In this document: one piece after another, positions 1 through 8,381 of the stretch
Layout: each line of letters starts with the position of its first letter
Position numbering within the stretch: position 1 is the stretch's first letter
DNA from: Dyella japonica A8
GTDB taxonomy: Bacteria > Pseudomonadota > Gammaproteobacteria > Xanthomonadales > Rhodanobacteraceae
Length of the DNA stretch: 64,000 nt
Assembly: GCF_000725385.1 (NCBI RefSeq)
Contig: NZ_CP008884.1
Coordinates: 2,852,001 to 2,916,000, forward strand
Reading direction: 5' to 3'
Notes under the pieces: model-generated
What the model saw: only the letters and a program-made list of their open reading frames with translations
Databases searched by the model: none
What the model was told of the DNA's origin: nothing
Program-made: the position numbers and the translations under genes

Positions 1-1
1 G

Positions 2-397
2 CAGTCGCAGGATGAGCACGCCACGGCATCGGCGCCCGGTGGGCCGTTGAAAGTGGATACGCCGACGGGCCCCGTTACCCTGCTGCCGTCGGCGAGCAGT
101 GCGCCTGACGCGGTGTCGCCGGCAACCGGTGGCGACGAGGCGGTGATCCGCCAGGTCGGCGCGGTGATCCGCAGACACCAGCTGACCTCGCTGGCGGATA
201 CCTGCCTGGACTACCTCGTCGACAACGCCGATGGCGCCACAGTGAACGTCGATGTGCACGAGAAGCACGATACGGTCTGCGGTGGGGATCCGGAAACCTC
301 GCCGCGCCTGTTCTCGTTCAAGCTGGATCGCGCCAGCGGCCAGCTCACCACCGATGCGCTCGATCTCGCGGACGGCGATTTCCAGCCGATCCAATGA
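2..397 (+). CDS. C-terminal part of a hypothetical (probable lipo)protein
   Basis: The reading frame is open to the left edge of the window, so the true start lies outside; an internal TTG at 47 is probably not the start. The visible 131 residues begin with an Ala/Pro/Gly-rich linker, followed by a compact C-terminal domain. That domain carries a segment with EKH, CGGDP and PRLFSFKLD, a pattern I recognise from uncharacterised envelope lipoproteins of gammaproteobacteria. No enzymatic motif is visible. About 80 bp separate it from yciI, so they may or may not share a transcript. The function is unknown. Confidence 0.6.
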   Translation, partial: QSQDEHATASAPGGPLKVDTPTGPVTLLPSASSAPDAVSPATGGDEAVIRQVGAVIRRHQLTSLADTCLDYLVDNADGATVNVDVHEKHDTVCGGDPETSPRLFSFKLDRASGQLTTDALDLADGDFQPIQ

Positions 398-476
398 TGG
401 CCGGCGGGCCCGGTATCGGCCGCCCGAACCCGCGGCCACGTTACAATGTGCGGCTCGGACCGCCCAGGAGTTGGAC

Positions 477-776
477 ATGTGGTATGCGATTGTCGGCACG
501 GACGTGCCTGATTCGCTCGAAAAGCGTAAGGGCGCCCGCCCGGCGCACATCGAGCGCCTGCAGAAGTTGCTGGACGAGGGTCGCCTGATGATCGCGGGCC
601 CGTTCCCGGCCATCGACGCGGAAGATCCGGGCCCCGCCGGTTTCAGCGGCAGCCTGATCCTGGCCGAATTCCCTTCGCAGGCCGACGCGGAAGCCTGGGC
701 CAAGGACGATCCCTACGTTGCCGCCGGTGTCTACGCCAGCGTCAGCATCAAGCCGTTCCGCAAAGCGCTGCCATGA
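477..776 (+). CDS. yciI: YciI family protein
   Basis: A 99-residue protein that aligns by eye almost end to end with E. coli Yci[35 protein letters not shown] and VKPF-like segments all occur in order. The family has a ferredoxin-like fold with a conserved His (H24 here) and an Asp (in DDPY near residue 78) lining a putative active site, but the physiological reaction is not established. The start is the ATG preceded by AGGAG six bases upstream; a longer in-frame extension to 252 has no such support. The stop overlaps the start of the BolA gene by ATGA, so the two are translationally coupled. Confidence 0.9.
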   Translation: MWYAIVGTDVPDSLEKRKGARPAHIERLQKLLDEGRLMIAGPFPAIDAEDPGPAGFSGSLILAEFPSQADAEAWAKDDPYVAAGVYASVSIKPFRKALP

Positions 777-1036
777 GCGCGGCGATGGTGGAGCAGATCC
801 GCGAGCGCCTGCAGCAGGCGCTCGCCCCGTCCGCGCTGGAGGTGCTGGACGAGGGCTACAAGCACGCCGGGCACGCCAACGAAGGGAAGGGGCATTTCCA
901 CGTGCGCATCGTCAGCGAGGCTTTCGCCGGCCAGCTCTCGATCAAGCGTCACCGTCTGGTGTACGCCGCCCTGCAGGGCTTGATGGACAACGGCATCCAC
1001 GCGCTTTCCATCGACGCGAAGGCGCCGGGCGAATAA
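773..1036 (+). CDS. BolA/IbaG family protein
   Basis: An 87-residue protein of the BolA fold, with the central [12 protein letters not shown] strand-turn, the RHRLVYAAL helix and a short acidic C-terminus. BolA proteins partner with monothiol glutaredoxins in Fe-S cluster trafficking and some act as transcriptional regulators; the conserved His in RHR is the residue expected to contribute to cluster binding. Length is typical of the IbaG/BolA short class. It begins inside the yciI stop codon (ATGA), so co-translation is expected. I cannot decide between the BolA and IbaG subgroups from the sequence alone. Confidence 0.85.
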   Translation: MSAAMVEQIRERLQQALAPSALEVLDEGYKHAGHANEGKGHFHVRIVSEAFAGQLSIKRHRLVYAALQGLMDNGIHALSIDAKAPGE

Positions 1037-1056
1037 AGCCTGTTCCTTCGCCCGGC

Positions 1057-1202
1057 GTCGTCCCGGCGAATGCCGGGACCCAGTAGCTTTCGGCTTCCTG
1101 TGGCTCAAACGGCGCTGGATGACTCGCTTCGCTCGCCCCTCACGGGGCCGTCCTTTGGGCGTTCTGCACTGCGTTTGTCCTGCTTTCGCAGGAATGACGA
1201 TA
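1057..1202. repeat. Long REPIN-like element, family A
   Basis: The left end (from 1057) reads CGTCGTCCCGGCGAATGCC and the right end, complemented from 1202, reads TCGTCATTCCTGCGAAAGC. The two ends are inverted copies of one about 24-bp hairpin unit, separated by about 98 bp. The same unit recurs at 5981, 49553 and 51030. Together with the 1229 palindrome this fills most of the bolA-smc gap. Confidence 0.65.
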
Positions 1203-1228
1203 TTGGTTTAGAAAGTAAACCCTTTCAT

Positions 1229-1252
1229 AACATTGACTTACAAGTCAGTGTT
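1229..1252. promoter_or_regulatory. 24-bp imperfect palindrome upstream of smc
   Basis: The core TGACTTACAAGTCA has two perfect 6-bp arms. Extending outward to AACA and TGTT gives 10 of 12 complementary pairs over 24 bp. It lies 108 bp before the smc start codon. It looks like an operator for a dimeric regulator, but no regulator gene is adjacent and I cannot name one. Confidence 0.4.
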
Positions 1253-1360
1253 AAAGTGAAACATATGGCCGAAACGCATTGCGACAGGGACCTGCGTTTG
1301 GCACAGTGACCCATCGCCCGATCATCCCGGGCCCCACTCTCTTTGGCTGCTGACGCCCGC

Positions 1361-4300
1361 ATGCGCCTGACCACGATCAAACTCGCCGGCTTCAAGTCCT
1401 TCGTGGACCCGACCACCCTCCATCTGCCGACCAATATGACCGGCGTGGTGGGGCCCAATGGTTGCGGCAAGTCCAACATCATCGACGCCATCCGCTGGGT
1501 GATGGGCGAAAGCGCGGCCAGCCGCCTGCGCGGCGATTCGCTCACCGACGTGATCTTCTCCGGCTCCAACGCGCGCAAGCCGGTGGGCCAGGCCACGGTC
1601 GAGCTGATCTTCGACAATGCCGACGGCACCATCCAGGGCGAATACGGGCAGTACGCCGAGATTTCGGTGAAGCGCCAGGTGACGCGCGATGGCCAGTCCG
1701 CGTATTTCCTCAATGGCGCGCGCTGCCGTCGCCGCGACATTACCGACCTGTTCCTCGGCACCGGCCTGGGTCCGCGCAGCTACTCGATCATCGAGCAGGG
1801 CATGATCAGCCAGATCGTGGAGGCAGCGCCCGACGAGCTGCGCACGCATCTGGAAGAAGCCGCCGGCATCTCCAAGTACAAGGAGCGCCGCAAGGAAACC
1901 GAGAGCCGCATCAAGTCCACCCGCGAGAACCTGGACCGCGTGCGCGACGTGCGCGACGAGGTGGACAAGCAGCTCGAACACCTGAACCGCCAGGCCCGTG
2001 CCGCCGAGCGCTGGAAGGCGCTGAAGGAAGAGCAGACGCGCAAGGAAGCCGAGCTGCGCGCGCTCGAGTACCGCGGCCTGAAGGGCCAGCACGACAAGGA
2101 AGGCTCCGGGCTCAACGCGGCCGAGGTGGAGATCGAAAAGCACGTTGCCACGCAGCGCCATCACGAGGCGCAGATGGAAACGATACGCGAGCGCCATACC
2201 GACGCCACCGAGCACCTGAACAAGGTGCAGGCCGAGGTGTACAAGGTCGGCTCCGAGATCGCCCGCGTCGAGCAGCAGGTCCGCTTCAACCGCGAAACCG
2301 CCGAACGCCTGCAGCGCGCACAGGGCGAGACCGAGCGCGAGCACGCGGAACTGGCCGAGCACATCGGCAACGACCGCACGCAGGTGGAAACGCTGCGCAT
2401 GGCGCTGGCCGAAGGCGAGCCCAAGCTCGAAGCGCTGCAGCAGATGCAGGACGATACGTCCGAGTCGCTGCGCGACACCGAAACCAAGCTGGCCGACTGG
2501 CAGCAGCGCTGGGACGCGCACACGCGCACCGCGGGCGAATCCAGCCGCGCGGCCGAAGTGGAACGCACCAAGCTCAATTACCTCGACCGCCAGGCTGTGG
2601 ACCTGTCGCGTCGCCGCGAAACGCTGGAGGCCGAGCAGAAGGCCACCGACATCGCCGCGCTCGATGCCGCCGCCGAACAGCTGCATACCGAGCACGATAC
2701 ACAGCGCGAGCGCGTCGAATCGCTGGGCAGTCTGTTGGACCAGCACAAGTCGGCTTATGAGAAGGTGCTCGACGAAGAGCGCCAGGTGCAGTCCTCGCTC
2801 AACGAGGCGCGCCAGCAGCTGCAGACCGCGCGCGGCCGCCAGGCTTCACTGGAAGCCTTGCAGCATGCGGCGCTCGGCCAGGAGGAAAGCGCCGCCAGTG
2901 GCTGGCTCGCCCGCCTGGGGCTGGACAAGTCGCGTCGCCTTGGCGAGGCGCTGCAGGTGGAAGCGGGCTGGGAAACGGCCGTCGAAACCGCGCTTGCCGG
3001 CTTCCTCGACGCGGTGTTGGTGGATGAATCCCACTCGCTGGCGGCCGAGTTCGGCGCGCTCGAGAATGCCGACGTCGCCTTGGTCAACGTAGCCGAGGGC
3101 GGCGCCAACACCGCGGGCACGCTGGCCGCACACGTGCGTGGGCCGGCAGCGGCGCTGTCCATCCTCAATCATGTGCTGACGGCCGACTCCATCGAGCACG
3201 CGCACCAGGTCGTCGCCGGGTTGTCCGCGCTGGCGCCATACCAGTCGGTGATGACCCGCAACGGCGAATGGCTGGGCCCGGGCTGGGCGCGCGTGCGTCG
3301 TGCCCAGGGCAACCAGGTGGGCGTGCTGGCGCGCGAGCGTGAGATGCGCACGCTGGCGGAGCAGATCCTGGCGCTGGAAGAGCGCATCGAGGAAGCCACC
3401 AATACGCTGGACGACTTGCGTACCAGCAAGTTCGAAGCCGAGCGCGCGCGCGACGATGCGCAGCGCGAGCTGTACAACGCGCACCGCCGCCAGTCGGAGC
3501 TGGCCGGGCAGGTGCAGAGTCATCGCGGCAAGATGGAAACCGCGCGCGCCCGTGCGGAAAAGGTTGCTGGCGAACTTGGCGACCTGACCACCCAGCTCGA
3601 CGAGTTGCAGACGCAGACGCGCGACGCGCGCGCCCGCCTGGATGAGTCCGTGGGTTACATGGGCGACCTGGAAGATCAGCGCCGCGAGCTGGAAAACGAG
3701 CGTCGCGCCTTGCTGGAAGCGCGCGAGGAAGCGCGCATGAATGCACGCGAGGCTGCGGATCAGGCGCACGCACTGGCGCTGTCCATGGAATCCAAGCGCT
3801 CCTCGCTGACGTCGCTGGAACAGTCGCTGTCCCGCATGGAAACGCAGCTGCGCCAGATCGACGCGCGCCGCAGCGAGATCGCCGAGCAGCTGGCGGCCGG
3901 TTCCGACCCCATCGCCGAGCTGGAAGCCGAACGCCAGACCTACCTGGACCAGCGCCTGCTGGTCGACAAGCAACTGGTGGACGCACGCCGTGCGCTGGAC
4001 GATTGCGACGGCGAATTCCGCCGCCTGGAACAGGAGCGCCAGCGCATCGAGCACCTGCTCAATGGCCTGCGCGAAAACCTGTCGCAGAAGCGCCTGGCGG
4101 CGCAGGCCCTGCAATTGCGTGCGGAGCAGTTGGCCGAAGCCATCACCGCCTCCGGCCTGGAGCTGGAGCCGCTGCTGGCCGAGCTGGCCGAAGACGCCGA
4201 CGCGAGCCAGTGGCGCACGCAGCTGGTCGACATCGGCCAGAAGATCGTCCGCCTGGAGCCGGTGAACCTTGCCGCGATCCAGGAGCATGCCGAGCAGAGC

Positions 4301-4870
4301 GAGCGCAAGACCTACCTCGACAACCAGCTCGCCGACCTGGCCAGCGCGATGGAAACGCTGGAGGCGGCGATCAAGAAGATCGACCGCGAAACGCGCCAGC
4401 GCTTCAAGGAAACCTTCGACCGCGTGAATGCCGGCGTGCAGGAGTTGTTCCCGCGCCTGTTCGGCGGCGGCCATGCGTATCTGGAACTCACCGGCGACGA
4501 CCTGCTCGATACCGGCGTGGCCATCATGGCGCGCCCGCCGGGCAAGCGCGTGTCCAACATCACGCTGCTCTCGGGTGGCGAAAAGGCGCTCACCGCGGTG
4601 TCGCTGGTGTTCGCCATCTTCGGCCTCAACCCTGCGCCGTTCTGTCTGCTGGACGAGGTGGACGCGCCGCTCGACGAGGCCAACGTGGGCCGCTTCTCCA
4701 ACATGGTGAAGGAGATGAGCGAGAAGGTGCAGTTCATCTTCGTCAGCCACAACAAGGCCACCATGGAAGCGGCCTCCCAGCTGTGCGGCGTGACCATGCG
4801 CGAGCCGGGCGTGTCGCGACTGGTGCAGGTGGATCTCGCCGAAGCAGCTAAACTTGCGGGCGCAGCTTGA
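1361..4870 (+). CDS. smc: Chromosome segregation protein SMC
   Basis: An 1169-residue SMC ATPase that organises and helps segregate the chromosome. The N-terminal head carries Walker A (GPNGCGKSN, 31-39). Long Arg/Glu/Gln-rich coiled coils follow to about residue 500, then a hinge (about 510-650), then a second coiled coil. The C-terminal head carries the ABC signature LSGGE (1070-1074) and Walker B LLDEVD with D1098 and E1099. Domain order and length fit bacterial SMC. The start is the ATG giving MRLTTIKLAGFKSF, the standard SMC opening; a TTG 18 bases upstream is in frame but less likely. There is no clear Shine-Dalgarno. zipA follows after seven bases. ScpA and ScpB, the usual partners, are not in the window. 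Confidence 0.97.
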   Translation: MRLTTIKLAGFKSFVDPTTLHLPTNMTGVVGPNGCGKSNIIDAIRWVMGESAASRLRGDSLTDVIFSGSNARKPVGQATVELIFDNADGTIQGEYGQYAEISVKRQVTRDGQSAYFLNGARCRRRDITDLFLGTGLGPRSYSIIEQGMISQIVEAAPDELRTHLEEAAGISKYKERRKETESRIKSTRENLDRVRDVRDEVDKQLEHLNRQARAAERWKALKEEQTRKEAELRALEYRGLKGQHDKEGSGLNAAEVEIEKHVATQRHHEAQMETIRERHTDATEHLNKVQAEVYKVGSEIARVEQQVRFNRETAERLQRAQGETEREHAELAEHIGNDRTQVETLRMALAEGEPKLEALQQMQDDTSESLRDTETKLADWQQRWDAHTRTAGESSRAAEVERTKLNYLDRQAVDLSRRRETLEAEQKATDIAALDAAAEQLHTEHDTQRERVESLGSLLDQHKSAYEKVLDEERQVQSSLNEARQQLQTARGRQASLEALQHAALGQEESAASGWLARLGLDKSRRLGEALQVEAGWETAVETALAGFLDAVLVDESHSLAAEFGALENADVALVNVAEGGANTAGTLAAHVRGPAAALSILNHVLTADSIEHAHQVVAGLSALAPYQSVMTRNGEWLGPGWARVRRAQGNQVGVLAREREMRTLAEQILALEERIEEATNTLDDLRTSKFEAERARDDAQRELYNAHRRQSELAGQVQSHRGKMETARARAEKVAGELGDLTTQLDELQTQTRDARARLDESVGYMGDLEDQRRELENERRALLEAREEARMNAREAADQAHALALSMESKRSSLTSLEQSLSRMETQLRQIDARRSEIAEQLAAGSDPIAELEAERQTYLDQRLLVDKQLVDARRALDDCDGEFRRLEQERQRIEHLLNGLRENLSQKRLAAQALQLRAEQLAEAITASGLELEPLLAELAEDADASQWRTQLVDIGQKIVRLEPVNLAAIQEHAEQSERKTYLDNQLADLASAMETLEAAIKKIDRETRQRFKETFDRVNAGVQELFPRLFGGGHAYLELTGDDLLDTGVAIMARPPGKRVSNITLLSGGEKALTAVSLVFAIFGLNPAPFCLLDEVDAPLDEANVGRFSNMVKEMSEKVQFIFVSHNKATMEAASQLCGVTMREPGVSRLVQVDLAEAAKLAGAA

Positions 4871-4877
4871 GGATTTC

Positions 4878-5936
4878 ATGGATATGACCGCGCAACCCGT
4901 ACTCGCTTTCGCCTGGAATGCCGCCGTTGGCATTCCGATGCTCATCCTTGGCCTGATCGTTCTCGCGGCGATGTGGTTGTTCGGCAAGCCGAAGAAGGAG
5001 CAGGGCAAGCGGCGCGTGGTGCCGAACCCGACGGGCGAGCGCCGCGAGCCGACCTTCGGCGGGGAAGGCGACGCGCTCGACGAGCCATCCTTCAGCGCAC
5101 GCGACGATTTCCACATGGATCCGTTGGACGAGCGCCAACCGCATCAGGGTGAGCTGGACGTCGGCCTGCGCGAAGAACTGGAGCGCCTGGGCGCCACGCT
5201 GGCCGGCGACAAGGGACACGTCGAACCGGCGCCGGTCGGCAAGCCCAGGCCGCAGGGTATCGCTGCGTCCATCGTCGATGCGCTGCGCGCACCGCCGGAA
5301 CAATTCGAGCAGAGCCTGGCGCAGGCGACCGGTGCCGAGCACGTTCATTTGCCGCGCGCGGAAGAGCCCGAGCCGGTGGCGGCCCCCGCGCCGGCCCCGG
5401 CTCCCGTTGCTGCGCCCGCACCCGCGCCTGCGCCGGAAGCACCGCGCGTGCCGCCGCGCTCCGACGTTGGCCGCCGCCCGGAACGCATGCCGGTCGAGCG
5501 CATCGTCACGCTGTTCGTGGTGGCGCGCGAAGGCAACGTATTCCACGGCGCCGACCTGATCGTGGCCGCCGAGAAGACGGGCCTGGAGTTCGGCGACATG
5601 GGCATCTACCACCGCCTCGTGGACGGCAAGCGCGAGCTTGGCCCCATCTTCAGCATCGCCAACATGGTCAAGCCCGGCAATTTCGACCTGAGCCGTGTCG
5701 ACGCGTTGCGCACGCCGGGCCTGAGCTTCTTCATGACGCTGCCGGCCCCCATCCCCGCGCTCGATGCGTGGGACGCCATGCTGCCCACGGCGCAGCGTCT
5801 GGCCGAACTGCTGGACGGCCAGGTACTGGACGAAGAGCGCAATGCGCTGGGGCGTCAGCGCGTAGCGCACATCCGCGACGAGCTGCGCGGATGGGATCGC
5901 GACCACGAAGGCAAGGAAATTACCTTCGGGCGTTGA
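4878..5936 (+). CDS. zipA: Cell division protein ZipA
   Basis: A 352-residue inner-membrane division protein that tethers FtsZ. It has a short N-terminal periplasmic tail, one transmembrane helix (about residues 14-35, ending MWLFGKPKK), a charged region, an Ala/Pro-rich linker of PAPA repeats near residues 165-195, and a C-terminal FtsZ-binding domain (about 205-345) beginning RMPVERIVTLFVV. The ATG at 4878 has GAGG just upstream, overlapping the smc stop region, so coupling with smc is likely. ZipA is restricted to gammaproteobacteria, which supports the taxonomic call. ligA, the usual next gene, is about 18 kb away. Confidence 0.95.
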   Translation: MDMTAQPVLAFAWNAAVGIPMLILGLIVLAAMWLFGKPKKEQGKRRVVPNPTGERREPTFGGEGDALDEPSFSARDDFHMDPLDERQPHQGELDVGLREELERLGATLAGDKGHVEPAPVGKPRPQGIAASIVDALRAPPEQFEQSLAQATGAEHVHLPRAEEPEPVAAPAPAPAPVAAPAPAPAPEAPRVPPRSDVGRRPERMPVERIVTLFVVAREGNVFHGADLIVAAEKTGLEFGDMGIYHRLVDGKRELGPIFSIANMVKPGNFDLSRVDALRTPGLSFFMTLPAPIPALDAWDAMLPTAQRLAELLDGQVLDEERNALGRQRVAHIRDELRGWDRDHEGKEITFGR

Positions 5937-5980
5937 TCGGCCTTGAGTGACGGTGTGATGGGGCGGGCCGGTTTCCCTCA

Positions 5981-6010
5981 CCGTCATTCCGGCCTGCGCC
6001 GGAATGACGG
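5981..6010. repeat. Family A palindrome, single hairpin
   Basis: A perfect 13-bp stem, CCGTCATTCCGGC against its complement, with loop CTGC. It is one unit of the palindromic repeat seen doubled at 49553 and 51030. It sits just downstream of zipA and could also help end the smc-zipA transcript, although no T-tract follows. Confidence 0.7.
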
Positions 6011-6109
6011 ATAGGTAGGATGGCGGCAAGCGTTGTGGCGTCTCCCCGGCCAAGCGCCACTCTTGCGCCCGCTCACCACCTCCCACAGAGTCCATCCCAA
6101 GGAGGGACC

Positions 6110-7681
6110 ATGGCCAACATCTTGTGGCGCAGCCTTGCCTGCCTCGCGTTGCTGGCCCTGGCCGGTTGCACCCACTCGGACCTTCGCCCTGATTACCCGC
6201 GCGTTCCCAGCACCGTCCTTCCGGTAAAAGCGGACGCGCCGCTGGTGGCTTACGCCTCGCGCATGACCGTGGGGCATGGCAGCGACAGCGGCCTGCGCCT
6301 GATCAGCGATTCCAATGACGCCTTGCTGGCGCGCATGGCGCTGGCGGACCGCGCCTTGCGTTCGCTCGACCTGCAGTACTACATGTTCCACAGCGATGCG
6401 ACCGGCGGCCTGCTGGCGCAGCGGTTGCTGGCCGCGGCAGATCGCGGTGTGCGCGTGCGCCTGTTGCTGGACGATCTGCACGTGGCCGGCAACGACAAGT
6501 TGCTGCGTGTCCTCGATGGCCATCCCAACATCGAGATACGCCTGTTCAATCCATTCCTCGAGCGCGACCCGTCGCTATGGGGCATGGGCAAGCAATTCGC
6601 CGGGGACTTCTCGCGCCTCAACCGGCGCATGCATAACAAGGCGTTCGTTGCCGACGGCGCCATGGCCATCGTCGGCGGCAGGAATATCGGTGACGAATAT
6701 TTCGATGCCAACGAGAGCGTCAACTTCCGCGACCTGGACGTGCTGGCGGTCGGTCCCGTGGTGGCACAGGTCGAGCAGGTGTTCGACCGCTATTGGAACA
6801 GTGACCTGTCCTATCCCATCGGGGCGTTCCATCGCCATGTGCCTGGGCCGGAAAAACTGGAACAGCTGCGCAAGGACATGGCCGCGCATGCACGACGATT
6901 CAGCCAGGGCAGTTACGCACAGAGCCTGGTCGCGCGCGTCGGCGACCTTGCCCATGAGGCGCCCGCCACCGACTGGGCCTGGGGGCCAACCATCTATCTC
7001 GCGGATGACCCCGACAAGGGCAACCCCGACGCGGGCGGCAAGGACCTGCACATGGCACCGCAGATCCGCGCCTGGATGGACGGCGCACAGCATCGCCTGA
7101 CGCTGATCTCGCCGTACTTCGTGCCTGGCAACAAGGGCGTGGCCTATCTGCAGGGCATGCGCGAACGCGGCGTCGCCGTGGGCGTGCTGACCAATTCGCT
7201 GGCCTCCACCGATGCCGGCAATGTGTACGTGGCCTATGCGTCGTATCGCGTGCCGCTGCTCAAGGCCGGCGTGCAGCTCTTCGAACTGAAGCCCGATGTC
7301 CGGCGCGGCCGGCACGGCAGCCATTTCTTCGGATCGTCGACGGGCAGCAACAGCCTGCACGCAAAGGCCATGGTGGTGGACGAGCAGCACGCCTTCGTCG
7401 GTTCGATGAACCTCGACCCGCGTTCCGTGCACCTCAATACCGAGGACGGCGTGATCGTGGATTCGCCCGAGCTCGCCCGGGCATTGCTGGCGATCTTCGC
7501 GGACGCGACCCAGCCCATCCACAGCTATCGGGTGCTGCTGGACGACAGCGGCAAGGTCTACTGGCAGGGCAAGGAACCGGGGCAGCCCATGATCCGCTAC
7601 GGCACGGCACCTGAAACCAATTGGTGGCGCCGTTTCAAGGTGAACGCGGGCGGTCTGCTGCCGATCGAGAGCCTGCTCTGA
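6110..7681 (+). CDS. Phospholipase D family lipoprotein (cardiolipin synthase C-like)
   Basis: A 523-residue protein with two HKD motifs: HxKxxxxD at H175/K177 (HNKAFVAD) and H417/K419 (HAKAMVVD), each followed by the usual glycine/asparagine segment (VGGRNIGDEYFD; VGSMNLDPRS). This is the phospholipase D superfamily arrangement used in cardiolipin synthesis. Overall layout resembles ClsC/YmdC rather than ClsA because there are no N-terminal membrane hairpins. Instead there is a lipoprotein signal ending ALAGC (Cys near residue 19). AAGGAGG lies seven bases before the ATG, an excellent ribosome site. The substrate is not provable; a periplasm-facing phospholipid transferase or hydrolase is the best inference. 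Confidence 0.85.
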   Translation: MANILWRSLACLALLALAGCTHSDLRPDYPRVPSTVLPVKADAPLVAYASRMTVGHGSDSGLRLISDSNDALLARMALADRALRSLDLQYYMFHSDATGGLLAQRLLAAADRGVRVRLLLDDLHVAGNDKLLRVLDGHPNIEIRLFNPFLERDPSLWGMGKQFAGDFSRLNRRMHNKAFVADGAMAIVGGRNIGDEYFDANESVNFRDLDVLAVGPVVAQVEQVFDRYWNSDLSYPIGAFHRHVPGPEKLEQLRKDMAAHARRFSQGSYAQSLVARVGDLAHEAPATDWAWGPTIYLADDPDKGNPDAGGKDLHMAPQIRAWMDGAQHRLTLISPYFVPGNKGVAYLQGMRERGVAVGVLTNSLASTDAGNVYVAYASYRVPLLKAGVQLFELKPDVRRGRHGSHFFGSSTGSNSLHAKAMVVDEQHAFVGSMNLDPRSVHLNTEDGVIVDSPELARALLAIFADATQPIHSYRVLLDDSGKVYWQGKEPGQPMIRYGTAPETNWWRRFKVNAGGLLPIESLL

Positions 7682-7717
7682 GGAGGGGGCTTGAAAGCGG
7701 GGTCGGGTGAACATATG

Positions 7718-7735
7718 ATTGAGTACACACTCAAT
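7718..7735. promoter_or_regulatory. Perfect palindrome, probable TetR operator
   Basis: ATTGAGT-ACAC-ACTCAAT is a perfect 7-bp inverted repeat 16 bases before the TetR start codon. The complementary strand shares the run TGAGTGTGTA with the palindrome before the SDR gene at 8344, which implies one regulator for both genes. Confidence 0.65.
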
Positions 7736-7751
7736 TATTGATCCTTGCCCC

Positions 7752-8324
7752 ATGGCCCGTCCCCGCAGCGAAGACAAGCGCAACGCCATCCTGGAGGCCG
7801 CAACCAAGGTGTTCGCGGAGCAGGGCACGAGCGCGCCGACCGCACGGATCGCCCGCATGGCGGGCGTGGCCGAGGGCACCCTGTTCACTTATTTCGAGAG
7901 CAAGGACGTGCTGCTCAACGAGCTCTACCTCACGCTGAAAAGCGGGTTGCGGGAGCAGATGCTGGAGGGCTACCCGCATCGGGCCAGTGCCCGGGAGCGG
8001 GCCCGCCACGCCTGGAACGGGTATGTGGACTGGGGCGTGGCCCATCCGGAAGGACGCAAGGTGATGGCCCAGCTCACGGTGTCCGAGCGCATCACGGAGG
8101 ACAGCAAGACCGTGGGCTCCGCTCCGTTTGGCGGCGTGCAGGAGATGCTGCGGGAGGCGATGGCCAAGGGGGTGCTGCGCGAGATGGCGCCGGCCTTCGT
8201 CGGGGCGTTGTTGTCTGCCATGGCGGAGGCCACGATCAGCTTTATCGAGCGGGAACCGAAGCGGGCCGAGCCGTACCGGGCGGCGGGCTTCGAGGCGTTC
8301 TGGAATGCGATCAGCAAGAGCTGA
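7752..8324 (+). CDS. TetR family transcriptional regulator
   Basis: A 190-residue repressor with an N-terminal TetR helix-turn-helix (residues about 10-55: ILEAATKVFAEQG, IARMAGVAEGTLFTYFESKD) and a divergent C-terminal ligand domain. The ATG chosen gives the usual MARPRSEDKR opening; the TTG further upstream would overlap the operator. Palindromes before this gene and before the downstream SDR gene suggest autoregulation plus control of the dehydrogenase. The inducer is unknown; in comparable TetR-SDR pairs the ligand is often a small hydrophobic or aldehyde-like compound, but nothing here shows that. Confidence 0.88.
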   Translation: MARPRSEDKRNAILEAATKVFAEQGTSAPTARIARMAGVAEGTLFTYFESKDVLLNELYLTLKSGLREQMLEGYPHRASARERARHAWNGYVDWGVAHPEGRKVMAQLTVSERITEDSKTVGSAPFGGVQEMLREAMAKGVLREMAPAFVGALLSAMAEATISFIEREPKRAEPYRAAGFEAFWNAISKS

Positions 8325-8343
8325 TTCTTTTGTATCCATTTAA

Positions 8344-8361
8344 TGAGTGTGTAAGCACTCA
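8344..8361. promoter_or_regulatory. Palindrome upstream of SDR gene, second TetR operator
   Basis: TGAGTG-TGTAAG-CACTCA has 6-bp arms and lies 20 bases before the SDR start codon. It shares TGAGTGTGTA with the complement of the operator at 7718, but its arms are spaced four bases further apart, so affinities may differ. Confidence 0.6.
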
Positions 8362-8381
8362 ATATTCGAAAGAGAAACCTC

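Noticed and set aside
2846..5116. A 756-codon minus-strand frame opposite smc
   Set aside because: High-GC shadow of smc; low-complexity Arg/Leu/Gln/His composition, no ribosome site, no motif.
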